Shown: positions 1 to 9,382 of the stretch, piece after piece
Layout of the letters: each line of letters opens with the position of its first letter
How positions within the stretch are numbered: position 1 is the first letter of the stretch
Assembly: GCF_900143675.1 (NCBI RefSeq)
Contig: NZ_FRFC01000003.1
Span: 124,001-188,000, forward strand
Direction: 5' to 3'
DNA length: 64,000 nucleotides
Origin: Candidatus Nitrosotalea sinensis
GTDB lineage: Archaea > Thermoproteota > Nitrososphaeria > Nitrososphaerales > Nitrosopumilaceae
Translations under genes and position numbers: made by a program
Notes under the pieces: generated by a model
The model's database searches: none
Seen by the model: the letters and a program-made list of their open reading frames with translations, nothing else
Told to the model about the DNA's origin: nothing

Positions 1-393
1 CATGAATTGTATCTTGTTATTTTTTTCCACTTGTTTTCTGATTGTGAATTCAAATAGTGTCCTACTTGAAAAATAACTGTCAAGACCTGATGAAAATCTC
101 GGTGTCCAATAACCATCTATAAAATATTGACCATTTAGTATGTAATCAAGTCCTAACGCACCAGATTCCATCATCTCTTTTTCTAATTCTGGAAAAATTT
201 CTGAAAGAACTTGTTTGCCTTTTACAAGTAGTGTGTGGATGTGATTTGCTTGTGGTGTACCATTTCGCACATCTGATGATTTTATGTCATCTTTCTCAAT
301 TATTGTTACAATCTCAAAATATTTTGCAAGTATCTGAGCAGAAACCAGCCCAGAAATACTTCCACCTATTACTAGCGCATGTTTTCTTTCCAT
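1..393 (-). CDS. FAD-dependent oxidoreductase/monooxygenase-like protein, 5' part only
   Basis: The reading frame starts at the ATG complementary to 391-393 and runs off the left edge, giving 131 N-terminal residues. The start is a dinucleotide-binding fold (VIGGSISGL, residues 8-16), followed about 20 residues later by an acidic residue ending the second strand (IIEKDD). A segment with PQ-N-H-x-H, a following Gly and then a phenylalanine-proline-glutamate (FPE) resembles FAD-dependent monooxygenase-like proteins of the geranylgeranyl-reductase/PgaE superfamily. The substrate cannot be told from this fragment; lipid hydrogenation and small-molecule hydroxylation are both possible. It is divergent from the large surface-protein gene, with 224 bases between. 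The family assignment rests on the fold motif and is fairly safe; the specific function is unknown. Confidence 0.75.
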   Translation of the reverse strand, partial: MERKHALVIGGSISGLVSAQILAKYFEIVTIIEKDDIKSSDVRNGTPQANHIHTLLVKGKQVLSEIFPELEKEMMESGALGLDYILNGQYFIDGYWTPRFSSGLDSYFSSRTLFEFTIRKQVEKNNKIQFM

Positions 394-617
394 GATGGGT
401 CCCATTTTGTGTTCAATTAAACAGTTTACACTATTGTTAAAACAGTAGCAGAAATATCTACAAGAAATACGCCACTTTTTTATTTCCAAAGTGGATCCCA
501 TTTGCAGTACATTTACCATATAGGTATTAATAATATCAGCAAAATTCCACCTTGCTTAATGATTATGTTGACAATTTGTAATATTGATGATAAATACTGC
601 CAAAACTGTTTTTTTCA
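394..617. other. Intergenic region between divergent genes
   Basis: This AT-rich spacer holds no convincing gene. It contains a short inverted repeat, CCACTTT at 472-478 and AAAGTGG at 488-494, separated by nine bases, which could be an operator or a small RNA hairpin. A short open frame starting near 502 has no family resemblance and overlaps the surface-protein gene in another frame, so I left it out. Promoters for both flanking genes should lie here. Confidence 0.4.
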
Positions 618-3600
618 TTGGAAGGGATACATTTGGATAGAAAAATCTTTGTTTTCATATTTGTATTATCAGGATTATCTCTGATTTCTTGTAGTAGTGC
701 AGTTTCGGTCATGTATAATGCTCATTATGTGAATTACAATTACTTTAACACATTTAATTTCAAAAATCCTAAGACTAATGACAAATCCTCTATAGTAAAT
801 ACTGATGAAGTCATAACTAAAAAACTAAAAAGAACTAGATTAGAACAAATATCAAATTATAACGCACAAAATACTAACGATAAATTTCTAGATACTACTG
901 GCGTAATCGCAAAAAAAATAAAACGAAATAGATTTGATGATAGTCTTAATTTTAATAATTTACATCAATCATTGGACAAATCCACCATATCATATATACA
1001 ACAATTTTTTGACAATACAGTTCTAGGTCAACAACAAAATGATATAACAAAATCATTATATGAATTAAATATCTTTACCAAAAAAATTGAAAACAATGTA
1101 TATCTATATGTTACTTCAATCTCATCTTCAAAAGATACAAATCTAACCACAATCGTTCTACTTCAACTTGCACATGAAATAGAAAACAACCAATATCTTC
1201 TATTGGTATGCTTTATACCTCTGTCAATCTATGTTTTTATACGATCTAAATCAGAAAAAATAAATTCTAAACATTTTCTTTCATTTTTCTTCATTGTTAT
1301 TTTGATATCGTCATCAACAGTAACTCCATTTTCTACATTTGGAAATTATGAATGGATGGCATTTGGGGAATCAAATCCTTCAGACAAAAATACTGGACCA
1401 TCTCATTTTTCGTCAAACTCAAATTCCACAATCTCATTCCAATTCTCTAATGCCACTAACTATATCCCATCAAATCATTCTTCCACAATCTCATTCCAAT
1501 TCTCTAATGCTACAAAATTGATACCCCAACAATCCAATTCCACAATCTCATTCCAATTCTCTAATGCCACTAACTATATCCCATCAAATCATTCTTCCAC
1601 AATCTCATTCCAATTCTCTAATGCCACAACGTCTATTATAAAAAATAACTCGCATAACAATACAACCTTCCCAATTCCTACTCAATCTTGGAATTTCACA
1701 TCTTCTATCTTGAAGACGTTATCTGTTGGGAAAACAAGAATTGATAATTCTACAAATACAACATCATTACAACTGAATGGTAATGGTTATCTAAAACAAA
1801 ATGTAATCTCTACAAAAAACCTCTCTGCTCTAACCTTATCTGCATGGGTAAAACCTGATTACAGTCATGGTTCGTCTCAATTTACTGTAATTAGTAAAGA
1901 AAATACTTTCATTTTAGCTATAAACAATGACATACCACCCTCAAAGAAAGCCATCTTTTCTATATTTGATGGAATAAAATGGAATACTGTTACATCAAAC
2001 AGCACTATTCCGGAAGACTGGACTAATCTTGTAGCCACTTATGATAATTCTTCTATCGGCATATACGTCAATGGTCTTCAAGAATCAAAGATACCACTTA
2101 CTGGAATACCCACAATTTCCATAACTGGTAAGATTGAAAATCGAACCGGAATTATTTTATCGTCTAATTCAGACGTTGCAATTGGTGCATATCTCAACTC
2201 CTTACGTTCTCAGAGCGATAACCTATTTTCTGGTTCAATTCGAGATGTAACTCTGTATACTTCTACTCTTAGCGCATCACAAATAAACAAGATCTATTTA
2301 CAAAATGCGTTTATTTTTAATCCCTCATACTCTACTAGTAATGCAACAACCATCAATACTCCTGTGATAATCAATTCACAATTAAATCACACATACATTG
2401 AGATCAATAAACCAGTAACTTGGACCCAAAATGTTACACTTTCTCAAACTGCTAATTTAGCTATACAAATTCCATCAGATGCAAAGATACTAGATGTGAA
2501 TGCAACCAAGATGGAATATACTACAGACATCTCAAAATTGCAAATACTTAATCAGACTTCTAATGCAAACACAACAATAATCTCAAACAAAGTTGTACCT
2601 ATTGCATCATTAAACCCTCAAATGATTGAATCAAACAAAACATCCAAACTTCTTGTCATAAACTATACTGCAGAACAATACCAACTCAAATTCCAGACTC
2701 CTGCACCATATACCTTAGAAACTAATGAATCTTCATCAAATCAATTTAGTAAACAAATACGAGTGTTAAACAATTCGACCCTGCATTATACTGATGTTAA
2801 ATCATACACTAATTTACCCAGAGATCTGGTCATGAAAGGGATACATTTTAAATTATTTTGGATGATAAATGGCACAAAGACTGATGTTACAAATGATCCT
2901 AGATTCCATGTTCAGTTTGTAGATACAGATAGAGATGGAATAGTAGACCAAATGCAATGGATAGTACCACATCTATCTGAACAAGATTTCCAAGTAGAAG
3001 AAGATGATAATGGAAATGATAATGGAAATGATGGCAACAATAATTGCAACAATGACGGTGAACATAATGGAAACAACAATGACGGTGAACATAATGGAAA
3101 CAACAATGACGGTGAACATAATGGAAACAACAATGACGGTGAACATAATGGAAACAACAATGACGGTGAACATAATGGAAACAACAATGACAACCATGAT
3201 TGTGGCAGCCAACAATTTTCAATACAATTATCTGAAAACATAGGATTATCAGATACTGCATCTACATCTTCAATTCACAATATCGTACTACAAGAACAGC
3301 TAGGATTATCAGATACTGCATCTACATCTTCAATTCACAATATCGTACTACAAGAACAGCTAGGATTATCAGATACTGCATCTACATCTTCAATTCACAA
3401 TATCGTACTACAAGAACAGCTAGGATTATCAGATACTGAGCCATTTCTATTGCCTCTTGCAGCAAATCAACAATTAGTAAATACACAAAAAGAAATCATA
3501 ATCAATTCTACAAAGACTGATCTAGTCATAACAAGTCCAAATGTTAATCTAACTACTATCATAGTTCCTCAAACTACTGTAGCTACTACACTGAATTATT

Positions 3601-5657
3601 CTAGCATAGTACAAACAAATTCTACATCAAGCACAGTATCAATCACTAATGGCCTGACAATCTTACAAAATACTACTAGTGCTATTCCAACAATTCAAGT
3701 AACGTTACCACCCGCACTTACAATAACTGGTAATGCTTCATGGAATGGAGTACTTAATCTACCACATGTAATATCTGCGCCATCAATACCCGTAGAAGCA
3801 AATACTGTAAACACAGTTACAAATAGTATAGAAATTGGATCCGACACTGTATCCCTCACCTTTAACAAAGCTGTACGATTAGTATTTACAGGTCAGGCGG
3901 GGCAACGCATTGGTTATTTTAATTCTATAACGCCATTTACAGAAATTACAGCAACATGCAATGACGATACACAAACAACAAACAATAACCTTCCATCCAA
4001 TGGAGCATGTAAAACTAATGTGGGTCCTGATTTGGTAGTTTGGACAAAACACTTTACTGGTTTTGCAACTTGGAGTTCAAATACCTCATCTTCTGTCTCT
4101 ACCACAGGATCTGTAAGTAGTGTAGGTGGTGGAGGAGGTACTGGAACAGGATTCGGAGTGGGAACATATGGTGCACCATCAAGCAATGGAGGAGGAGCAG
4201 GTCCTTATCTTAAGATAGAAAAGATATCTTATGAAACATGTGATAACCAGACTGCAATAATCCAGGTTGCAACAGATGTAAGTGATGTAGACCCAATGGT
4301 AATTGTCCGTACATCTGTAACTGGTGTAGTAAGTGCACAACTATTAGCAAATCAACCATATGCACAAGAAAACTCCAACTCTACTATACGTCATCTAGTA
4401 TACCAGGCATCACTTTCTCCAAAAGAGACATCATTTGAGGTAGTTGCACTAGAATCCATCAACCATAACATATTCTCAGTAGGAAAGACAGTAATTGTCA
4501 ATGGATGTGGTGAAAACCTAGACTATACACAAACTGAAATCACAATCTCACCCGTACAAGTTGATCTTTCTGCACCAAAGATATTTGATGTAAAATACCA
4601 AATTGGAAATGGTACAAAGATTTTAGCAGACAACCCATCCCAATATGTTGACAACAAGCCAATTACGGTTTATTCCATAGTGGATAGCAAGATACCAATA
4701 ACACATACTTATCTACGATCTATCAAATTTGGTCAAAATGAATCAAAATATGATCAAATTGACATGACTGCATCTCCACTCTTAATATCAAATTCAACCT
4801 ATCTAGTCTCTGGAACAATTCCTACAGACATGATATCTGCCCCTGCAATAAAATACTGGATACATGTAGAAAATCAAGATGGACAAATTGATTCACCTGA
4901 ATATGATCTTGCCATAAAACCACAATACTCTATAAATGGTAAATTAGATCTATATGTTGTATCAGATAGGGCAGAGGGCACAGTAGCCACACCAGCTGCA
5001 TTTCTTACCAACAACTCTACAGGCCCAGTTTATGGTACTATTATCCTCGTTGTAGATGGAAATCCAGTATATGTATCACCTATGCACATTTTTGGTCCAG
5101 GACTCACCAAAATAAATCTGCAATGGGATACTCTTTCAACAGGTAAAATGTTATCTCACCATCTAACTGCACAAGCTAAATTCTATGACAAAATAATCTC
5201 TAGTCCGGAATCAACCATAAACACATTCCCATCAGTAAAAACTATTCCAATCTCAAATACAATCAATATACAATCTATGATTGATGATAAAGGAAATGTC
5301 ATTGCAACTCCTGACATTCTATATTCATCACATCCACATGAAACAGGTATGTCATACAGAGTTACTGCACCAGACGGTACATGTATTATAGGAAATAATT
5401 GCCTTGTCAACAAATCTACATATGACTTGCAAGATCAAGTCATGAAAATCAATATGGGAAACCAACTTTATAATGTTCGATATTCCGGATCTGAAAGTTT
5501 ACTTGAGAGATTTACCATATCTTCAGTTGATCCAATATTAGGCCATTGGAGTGTTGATCTTGAATCAAATGAAAATCTAATACCTCAAGCTCAGGCAATG
5601 GAAAAAATACCATTAAAGATACAGTACCATACAGCAGATACATCTGGTCTTCAATGA
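618..5657 (+). CDS. Giant repeat-rich cell-surface protein with LamG-like domain
   Basis: This 1679-residue protein starts at TTG 618; a second TTG at 633 is equally possible. A hydrophobic signal segment (about residues 9-24) ends in L-I-S-C, which could be a lipobox. Two more hydrophobic stretches lie near residues 193-208 and 220-237. Four 19-residue repeats (STISFQFSNAT core) follow, then a concanavalin/LamG-like domain at about 380-560 (SAWVKPD, GIYVNGLQESK, AIGAYL). Then come an Asp/Asn/Gly repeat tract at about 813-857, three identical 20-residue repeats at about 875-935, a glycine-rich tract near 1170-1195 and beta-rich C-terminal domains. N-glycosylation sequons (NST, NAT, NHS) are abundant. 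It is probably an exposed adhesin or envelope protein; the ligand is unknown. It stands alone, unlinked to nadM downstream. Confidence 0.8.
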   Translation: MEGIHLDRKIFVFIFVLSGLSLISCSSAVSVMYNAHYVNYNYFNTFNFKNPKTNDKSSIVNTDEVITKKLKRTRLEQISNYNAQNTNDKFLDTTGVIAKKIKRNRFDDSLNFNNLHQSLDKSTISYIQQFFDNTVLGQQQNDITKSLYELNIFTKKIENNVYLYVTSISSSKDTNLTTIVLLQLAHEIENNQYLLLVCFIPLSIYVFIRSKSEKINSKHFLSFFFIVILISSSTVTPFSTFGNYEWMAFGESNPSDKNTGPSHFSSNSNSTISFQFSNATNYIPSNHSSTISFQFSNATKLIPQQSNSTISFQFSNATNYIPSNHSSTISFQFSNATTSIIKNNSHNNTTFPIPTQSWNFTSSILKTLSVGKTRIDNSTNTTSLQLNGNGYLKQNVISTKNLSALTLSAWVKPDYSHGSSQFTVISKENTFILAINNDIPPSKKAIFSIFDGIKWNTVTSNSTIPEDWTNLVATYDNSSIGIYVNGLQESKIPLTGIPTISITGKIENRTGIILSSNSDVAIGAYLNSLRSQSDNLFSGSIRDVTLYTSTLSASQINKIYLQNAFIFNPSYSTSNATTINTPVIINSQLNHTYIEINKPVTWTQNVTLSQTANLAIQIPSDAKILDVNATKMEYTTDISKLQILNQTSNANTTIISNKVVPIASLNPQMIESNKTSKLLVINYTAEQYQLKFQTPAPYTLETNESSSNQFSKQIRVLNNSTLHYTDVKSYTNLPRDLVMKGIHFKLFWMINGTKTDVTNDPRFHVQFVDTDRDGIVDQMQWIVPHLSEQDFQVEEDDNGNDNGNDGNNNCNNDGEHNGNNNDGEHNGNNNDGEHNGNNNDGEHNGNNNDGEHNGNNNDNHDCGSQQFSIQLSENIGLSDTASTSSIHNIVLQEQLGLSDTASTSSIHNIVLQEQLGLSDTASTSSIHNIVLQEQLGLSDTEPFLLPLAANQQLVNTQKEIIINSTKTDLVITSPNVNLTTIIVPQTTVATTLNYSSIVQTNSTSSTVSITNGLTILQNTTSAIPTIQVTLPPALTITGNASWNGVLNLPHVISAPSIPVEANTVNTVTNSIEIGSDTVSLTFNKAVRLVFTGQAGQRIGYFNSITPFTEITATCNDDTQTTNNNLPSNGACKTNVGPDLVVWTKHFTGFATWSSNTSSSVSTTGSVSSVGGGGGTGTGFGVGTYGAPSSNGGGAGPYLKIEKISYETCDNQTAIIQVATDVSDVDPMVIVRTSVTGVVSAQLLANQPYAQENSNSTIRHLVYQASLSPKETSFEVVALESINHNIFSVGKTVIVNGCGENLDYTQTEITISPVQVDLSAPKIFDVKYQIGNGTKILADNPSQYVDNKPITVYSIVDSKIPITHTYLRSIKFGQNESKYDQIDMTASPLLISNSTYLVSGTIPTDMISAPAIKYWIHVENQDGQIDSPEYDLAIKPQYSINGKLDLYVVSDRAEGTVATPAAFLTNNSTGPVYGTIILVVDGNPVYVSPMHIFGPGLTKINLQWDTLSTGKMLSHHLTAQAKFYDKIISSPESTINTFPSVKTIPISNTINIQSMIDDKGNVIATPDILYSSHPHETGMSYRVTAPDGTCIIGNNCLVNKSTYDLQDQVMKINMGNQLYNVRYSGSESLLERFTISSVDPILGHWSVDLESNENLIPQAQAMEKIPLKIQYHTADTSGLQ
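1426..1653 (+). repeat. Four in-frame 57-bp repeats in the surface protein
   Basis: Four consecutive units each encode STISFQFSNAT plus an eight-residue spacer. Units one and three have the same spacer (NYIPSNHS) and units two and four differ. The third-fold-divisible unit keeps the frame, and every unit carries an N-glycosylation sequon, so selection is on the protein rather than on the DNA. Confidence 0.85.
3054..3188 (+). repeat. Five perfect 27-bp tandem repeats (DGEHNGNNN)
   Basis: Five identical 27-base units begin at 3054, 3081, 3108, 3135 and 3162. Each codes for DGEHNGNNN. They follow a looser D/N/G tract and make a highly acidic, disordered linker between the LamG half and the C-terminal half of the surface protein. 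Perfect identity suggests recent copy-number change by slippage. Long open frames on the opposite strand here are shadows of the repeat. Confidence 0.9.
3241..3440 (+). repeat. Three perfect 60-bp tandem repeats plus a partial fourth
   Basis: Three identical 60-base units start at 3241, 3301 and 3361. The fourth begins at 3421 but diverges after about 19 bases. Each unit encodes 20 residues containing LGLSDTAS and HNIVLQEQ. Being identical at all synonymous sites, the copies must be recent or homogenised. Confidence 0.92.
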
Positions 5658-5737
5658 CTAAAAAGCTAACCCTTTCTTACAAAATATGAAAATCAAGATC
5701 AACTAGGTTTTTTAAAAAGCATAAACAAGATTTTGCA

Positions 5738-6235
5738 ATGGATGGATTACTAATTGGCAGATTTCAACCGTTTCACAAAGGACACCTAGAGGCAGTACAC
5801 ATTGGACTGTCCCAAGTTGACAACCTGTGGATAGGAATAGGAAGCTCAAACAAGAGCTATGAAAAAAGAAACCCATTTACCGCAGAAGAGCGAAAGGAGA
5901 TGATTCTCTCATCATTAGATCCTAAAACACTAGAACGCGTCAAGATATTTTTTGTACCAGATACAGGAGATCATGAAAAGTGGACATACCACGTTGATTC
6001 CATTGTTCCTCCATATGATGTAGTTTTTTCAAATGATGAATTCACCATCACGTTGTACAAGAAACGCAACAAGAATGTGATCGAGGTTCCCCTACTAAGA
6101 CGAGATACCATCTCTGGAACAAATATTCGAGAAATGATCGCAAGCGGGAAAGACTGGTCTGATCTTGTTCCTGAAGGTACAAGAAAGGTGCTTTTGAAAA
6201 TAGATGCAAAGAATAGGCTGCTCAAAATTCTGTAA
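5738..6235 (+). CDS. nadM: Nicotinamide-nucleotide adenylyltransferase (archaeal NadM type)
   Basis: The enzyme joins NMN and ATP to give NAD+ and pyrophosphate, the last step of NAD synthesis, in the cytoplasm. The 165-residue product has the nucleotidyltransferase signature GRFQPFHKGH at residues 7-16, with the two histidines that bind ATP phosphates, and the second signature ISGTNIRE near residue 125. Both the length and these motifs fit archaeal NadM rather than bacterial NadD. The start is the ATG at 5738, preceded by a T-rich leader. It is followed closely on the same strand by a class V aminotransferase gene, but no functional link is evident. Confidence 0.95.
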   Translation: MDGLLIGRFQPFHKGHLEAVHIGLSQVDNLWIGIGSSNKSYEKRNPFTAEERKEMILSSLDPKTLERVKIFFVPDTGDHEKWTYHVDSIVPPYDVVFSNDEFTITLYKKRNKNVIEVPLLRRDTISGTNIREMIASGKDWSDLVPEGTRKVLLKIDAKNRLLKIL

Positions 6236-6276
6236 TTATAAATAGCGGTTAACTTGCTTGCAAGTTGGAGATTTAT

Positions 6277-7419
6277 TTGGAATATCTAGTAATGTTGCCA
6301 GGACCAACAAATGTTCCGGAGAGAGTAACACGTTCAATGTTTACTCATATGATAAATCACAGAAGTAAAGATTTTGTAAAATTATACGTTGACACCATAG
6401 AAAAAAGCCAGAAAATCTTTGACACTACAAGCGATGTAGTGGCACTGAGTGCATCTGGAACCGGCGCAGTTGAAGCTTCTGTTGTCAACATGGTAAAAAA
6501 AGGCGACAAGGTCATAATACCAGTCAACGGTGAATTTAGCAGCAGACTCTCTACAATGTTAGAGTGGGCTGGCGCAAATGTTATACGACTTACAACTCCA
6601 TTTGGCCAAAATGCAACATTTGATCAAGTAAAGGAAGCATTTGACAACAACAAAGATGTCAAGGCATTCTATGTTGTATGGAACGAGACCTCCACTGGTA
6701 CAATGGTCAAATATCTCGATAAAATCAAGGATCTTACAGCAAGAAATGACTCCTTCTATGTTGTAGATGGAGTCTCAATACTTGGTGGAGAAGAATTCCA
6801 CATGGACAAGTGGGGGGTAGATGTTTGTGTCACAGGAGCACAAAAGGCACTTGCAGCACCTCCAGGAATATCTCCAATTGCAGTAAGCCAGAAAGCAAAA
6901 AAACACATGATTGCAAATCCACCGCCAACATTCTACTTTAACATGGCAAGATACTTCAAGTACTATGACGATACAAAAGAAACTCCATTTACTCCAGCAA
7001 TACCATTACTTTATGCATACAGAGAAGCACTAGATATCATTCTAGAAGAAGGAATTGAAAACAGAATACGAAGACACAGAGTTTGCTCTGATGCATTGTA
7101 CAGTGGACTAAGTACAATGGGCCTTTCTCCATTTGCAAAAGAAGATGCACGCTCTACAGTTGTAATTGCACTAAACTATTTGCAGGGACTTGATGACAAA
7201 ACATTCCGAGGAACACTATCTGAAAAATTCCGAGTTCTAGTTGCAGGTGGATTTGGTGAACTCAAAGGCAAAGTATTCCGAGTTGGATGCATGGGAGAAG
7301 TACACAAGTATCATGTAATGAGAACAATCTCTGCAATTGCATCAACACTTGATATGATGGGTTACAAGACAAACCCAGATGCAATCAAGGTAGCAGAAGA
7401 CAAACTCAGGGCACTGTAG
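6277..7419 (+). CDS. Class V aminotransferase (alanine/serine-glyoxylate type)
   Basis: This is a PLP-dependent aminotransferase of the alanine-glyoxylate/serine-glyoxylate/aspartate group. The N-terminus LPGPTNVPERV is typical of the family. Lys190, in the segment VTGAQKALAAPPG, is the expected Schiff-base lysine, and Asp168 in VVDGVSILGG should pair with the PLP pyridine nitrogen. I chose TTG 6277 because GGAG at 6267-6270 sits six bases upstream; a TTG at 6265 in the same frame would add four residues. The product is 380 residues, normal for the family. Whether it serves glyoxylate, serine or aspartate metabolism cannot be read from sequence alone. Confidence 0.88.
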   Translation: MEYLVMLPGPTNVPERVTRSMFTHMINHRSKDFVKLYVDTIEKSQKIFDTTSDVVALSASGTGAVEASVVNMVKKGDKVIIPVNGEFSSRLSTMLEWAGANVIRLTTPFGQNATFDQVKEAFDNNKDVKAFYVVWNETSTGTMVKYLDKIKDLTARNDSFYVVDGVSILGGEEFHMDKWGVDVCVTGAQKALAAPPGISPIAVSQKAKKHMIANPPPTFYFNMARYFKYYDDTKETPFTPAIPLLYAYREALDIILEEGIENRIRRHRVCSDALYSGLSTMGLSPFAKEDARSTVVIALNYLQGLDDKTFRGTLSEKFRVLVAGGFGELKGKVFRVGCMGEVHKYHVMRTISAIASTLDMMGYKTNPDAIKVAEDKLRAL

Positions 7420-7491
7420 ATCTAAAAATACTGCCCTGAAATAGTCCTTTTAGCTTTAACTTAATATTAGGAAGTTAAAGGATCGATCACG

Positions 7492-8235
7492 TTGACTTTC
7501 CAAAAAGGAACTCTGATACTGGTAGATTATACTGCCAAGGTCAAGGATTCAAATGAAGTATTTGAAACAACAAGAGAAGCTGACGCTAAATCAAGTTCTA
7601 TTCATGATCCAAATGTAAAATATCAACCAAGATTAATCTCCGTAGGAGAATCTTGGGTTCTAAAGGGACTCGATGATGCACTTGCAAATACCAAACCAGG
7701 AGACAAACTCACAGTAGAGGTTCCGCCCGAGAAAGGATTTGGAACAAGAGACTCTGGCAAAGTTCGCATGATCCCTCTCCGCAAACTTGGTGAAGATGCA
7801 GAAAAAATTTCAGTTGGCGATACAATTGAAATGGATGAAAGAACAGGAATTGTAAGATTTATCGGATCAGGCAGAGTGCAAATTGACTTTAACCACAGAT
7901 TTGCAGGAAAGACAATTGTTTATGATGTAAATGTTCTAAAATCACTAGATACCGATCAGGACAAAGTCATGGGATTGCTAAAAAGAAGATTCCCAATTGA
8001 CGAATCAAAGATAAAGTTTGAGATCAAGGCAACTGCAGTAGATGTCACAATCCCAGAAGAGGCAATGATGATGGACGGCCTCCAGATTGTCAAGCGTGCA
8101 ATTGCAAATGAGATATTCAAGTTTGTTCCAAAACTTGAGAAAGTAAACTTTGTTGATTCATACAACAAACCAAAACAAGACAAACCAGCAGAGAAACCAG
8201 CTGCTGCCAAGCCTGCACAACAAAAGACAGCCTAA
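7492..8235 (+). CDS. FKBP-type peptidyl-prolyl cis-trans isomerase, long archaeal form
   Basis: The protein isomerises peptidyl-prolyl bonds and is likely a cytoplasmic folding helper. The N-terminal 150 residues read as an FKBP domain with an inserted flap (DYTAKVKDSNEVFETT, VLKGLDDALANTKPGDK, VPPEKGFG), as in SlyD and archaeal long FKBPs. Residues of about 155-225 form an extra C-terminal domain typical of archaeal long forms. The end is a Lys/Ala/Pro-rich tail. The start is TTG 7492; no ATG fits upstream of the domain. It is convergent with the following dehydrogenase, the two stops being three bases apart. Confidence 0.92.
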   Translation: MTFQKGTLILVDYTAKVKDSNEVFETTREADAKSSSIHDPNVKYQPRLISVGESWVLKGLDDALANTKPGDKLTVEVPPEKGFGTRDSGKVRMIPLRKLGEDAEKISVGDTIEMDERTGIVRFIGSGRVQIDFNHRFAGKTIVYDVNVLKSLDTDQDKVMGLLKRRFPIDESKIKFEIKATAVDVTIPEEAMMMDGLQIVKRAIANEIFKFVPKLEKVNFVDSYNKPKQDKPAEKPAAAKPAQQKTA

Positions 8236-8237
8236 AA

Positions 8238-9278
8238 CTACAACACACCAGTACTTTTAGCAAGTTCTATTGCTTTTTGCTCATTCATGATTTTCTTGCT
8301 AAGTATCGTATATCTCTCAGGTCGCAATGACTGGGCAATAGTCAGTGCTTTTGCAAGAACACTTGGTTCTAATCCAATCTCCTTTGCCTTGGTTGGCGCA
8401 CCAACATTTTTTAGCATTTGAATTATCTTTTTCCAATCTTGTCCCTGCATCTTTGCAACAAGGATTGCACCAATGCCACACTTTTCACCATGAAGACCAA
8501 TACCTGGTTTTAGATGATCAACTGCATGAGAAAACAAATGCTCTGCACCAGAACATGGTCTACTGCTTCCCGCAATGCATGCTGCAACACCAGAGCTTAT
8601 CAAAGCCTCTACAATCATGCGAACGTCTGGCTTTTTCTTGAAATCTTTAGAATTGTCAATTACAATCTTTGCGCTCATTGATGCCAAGTTTGCAGCATAT
8701 GTACCAAAATATTCTCCAACATTGTCTCTTGCAAGCTCCCAATCTCGCACTGCTGTAACTTTTGCCATCAAGTCTCCACAACCGCTTGCCAAAAGTCTCC
8801 TTGGCGCCTTTTTCAGTATGGCAATGTCTACAAAGACTCCAAGCGGTGCAGTAGCTATAATGGAATATGGCTTGTCGCCTCGCAATGAAACAAACGGACT
8901 TGCTATTCCATCATGTGATGCAGAGGTTGGTATGCTTACAAATGACTTTTTGAGTGTAAATGCTATCATCTTTGCAATATCTACTGATCTTCCGCCCCCA
9001 ATTCCAATGATTAGATCGCTCTTGTCCTTTCTGATATCCTCTAGTGTCTTTTTTGCAGAATCTACATCATTGCTTGTGCTGCGATGCCAAACATACTTTA
9101 TCTTGGAATCTGAAAGAGATGATGATATTTTCTTGTCTGTTATCTTTCGTACCTTGTCACCTGAAACAAGTGAAACCCTCTCTGGGGCAGAAAGGCCTAC
9201 GAGGAAATCCCCAATGTCAGAAATGTTGTTCTCACCTATGAGTATCTTCCTTGGTAGCTCCATTATGTGAGAAGCCAT
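8238..9278 (-). CDS. egsA: sn-Glycerol-1-phosphate dehydrogenase
   Basis: The enzyme reduces dihydroxyacetone phosphate to sn-glycerol-1-phosphate, which sets the stereochemistry of archaeal membrane lipids. The NAD(P)-binding segment IGIGGGRSVDIAK and the following SIPTSASHDGIASP are hallmark motifs. Metal ligands are expected at the Asp of SHDGIAS and at histidines in the AEHLFSHAVDH and GLHGEKCG segments. I prefer ATG 9278 (MASHIMELPRK); GTG 9287 would add three residues. Length, about 346 residues, is standard. It lies head to head with the proteasome beta gene, about 100 bases apart. Confidence 0.95.
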   Translation of the reverse strand: MASHIMELPRKILIGENNISDIGDFLVGLSAPERVSLVSGDKVRKITDKKISSSLSDSKIKYVWHRSTSNDVDSAKKTLEDIRKDKSDLIIGIGGGRSVDIAKMIAFTLKKSFVSIPTSASHDGIASPFVSLRGDKPYSIIATAPLGVFVDIAILKKAPRRLLASGCGDLMAKVTAVRDWELARDNVGEYFGTYAANLASMSAKIVIDNSKDFKKKPDVRMIVEALISSGVAACIAGSSRPCSGAEHLFSHAVDHLKPGIGLHGEKCGIGAILVAKMQGQDWKKIIQMLKNVGAPTKAKEIGLEPSVLAKALTIAQSLRPERYTILSKKIMNEQKAIELAKSTGVL

Positions 9279-9382
9279 GGTTTTCACTTGAAAGTTGGTT
9301 ATTTATCAATATGTCATATAATACAAAGTTATTTAAGCGGGTTATATCCCACACGAAGTATCTCAAGTTAGGAGTAAGTTAT

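Noticed and set aside
502-684. 60-residue frame at the left
   Set aside because: Overlaps the surface gene start in a different frame, with no conserved features or signal.
3054-3188. A CRISPR-like array
   Set aside because: The units are back-to-back with no spacers, in frame, and inside a coding sequence.
2899-3261. Three long minus-strand frames rich in Cys/His or Leu/Pro-Ser over the repeat tract
   Set aside because: They are mirror images of the plus-strand 27-bp repeat, whose length divisible by three opens all frames. No start context or family resemblance.
8575-9270. 231-residue plus-strand frame
   Set aside because: It is the reverse shadow of glycerol-1-phosphate dehydrogenase, which has full family motifs.
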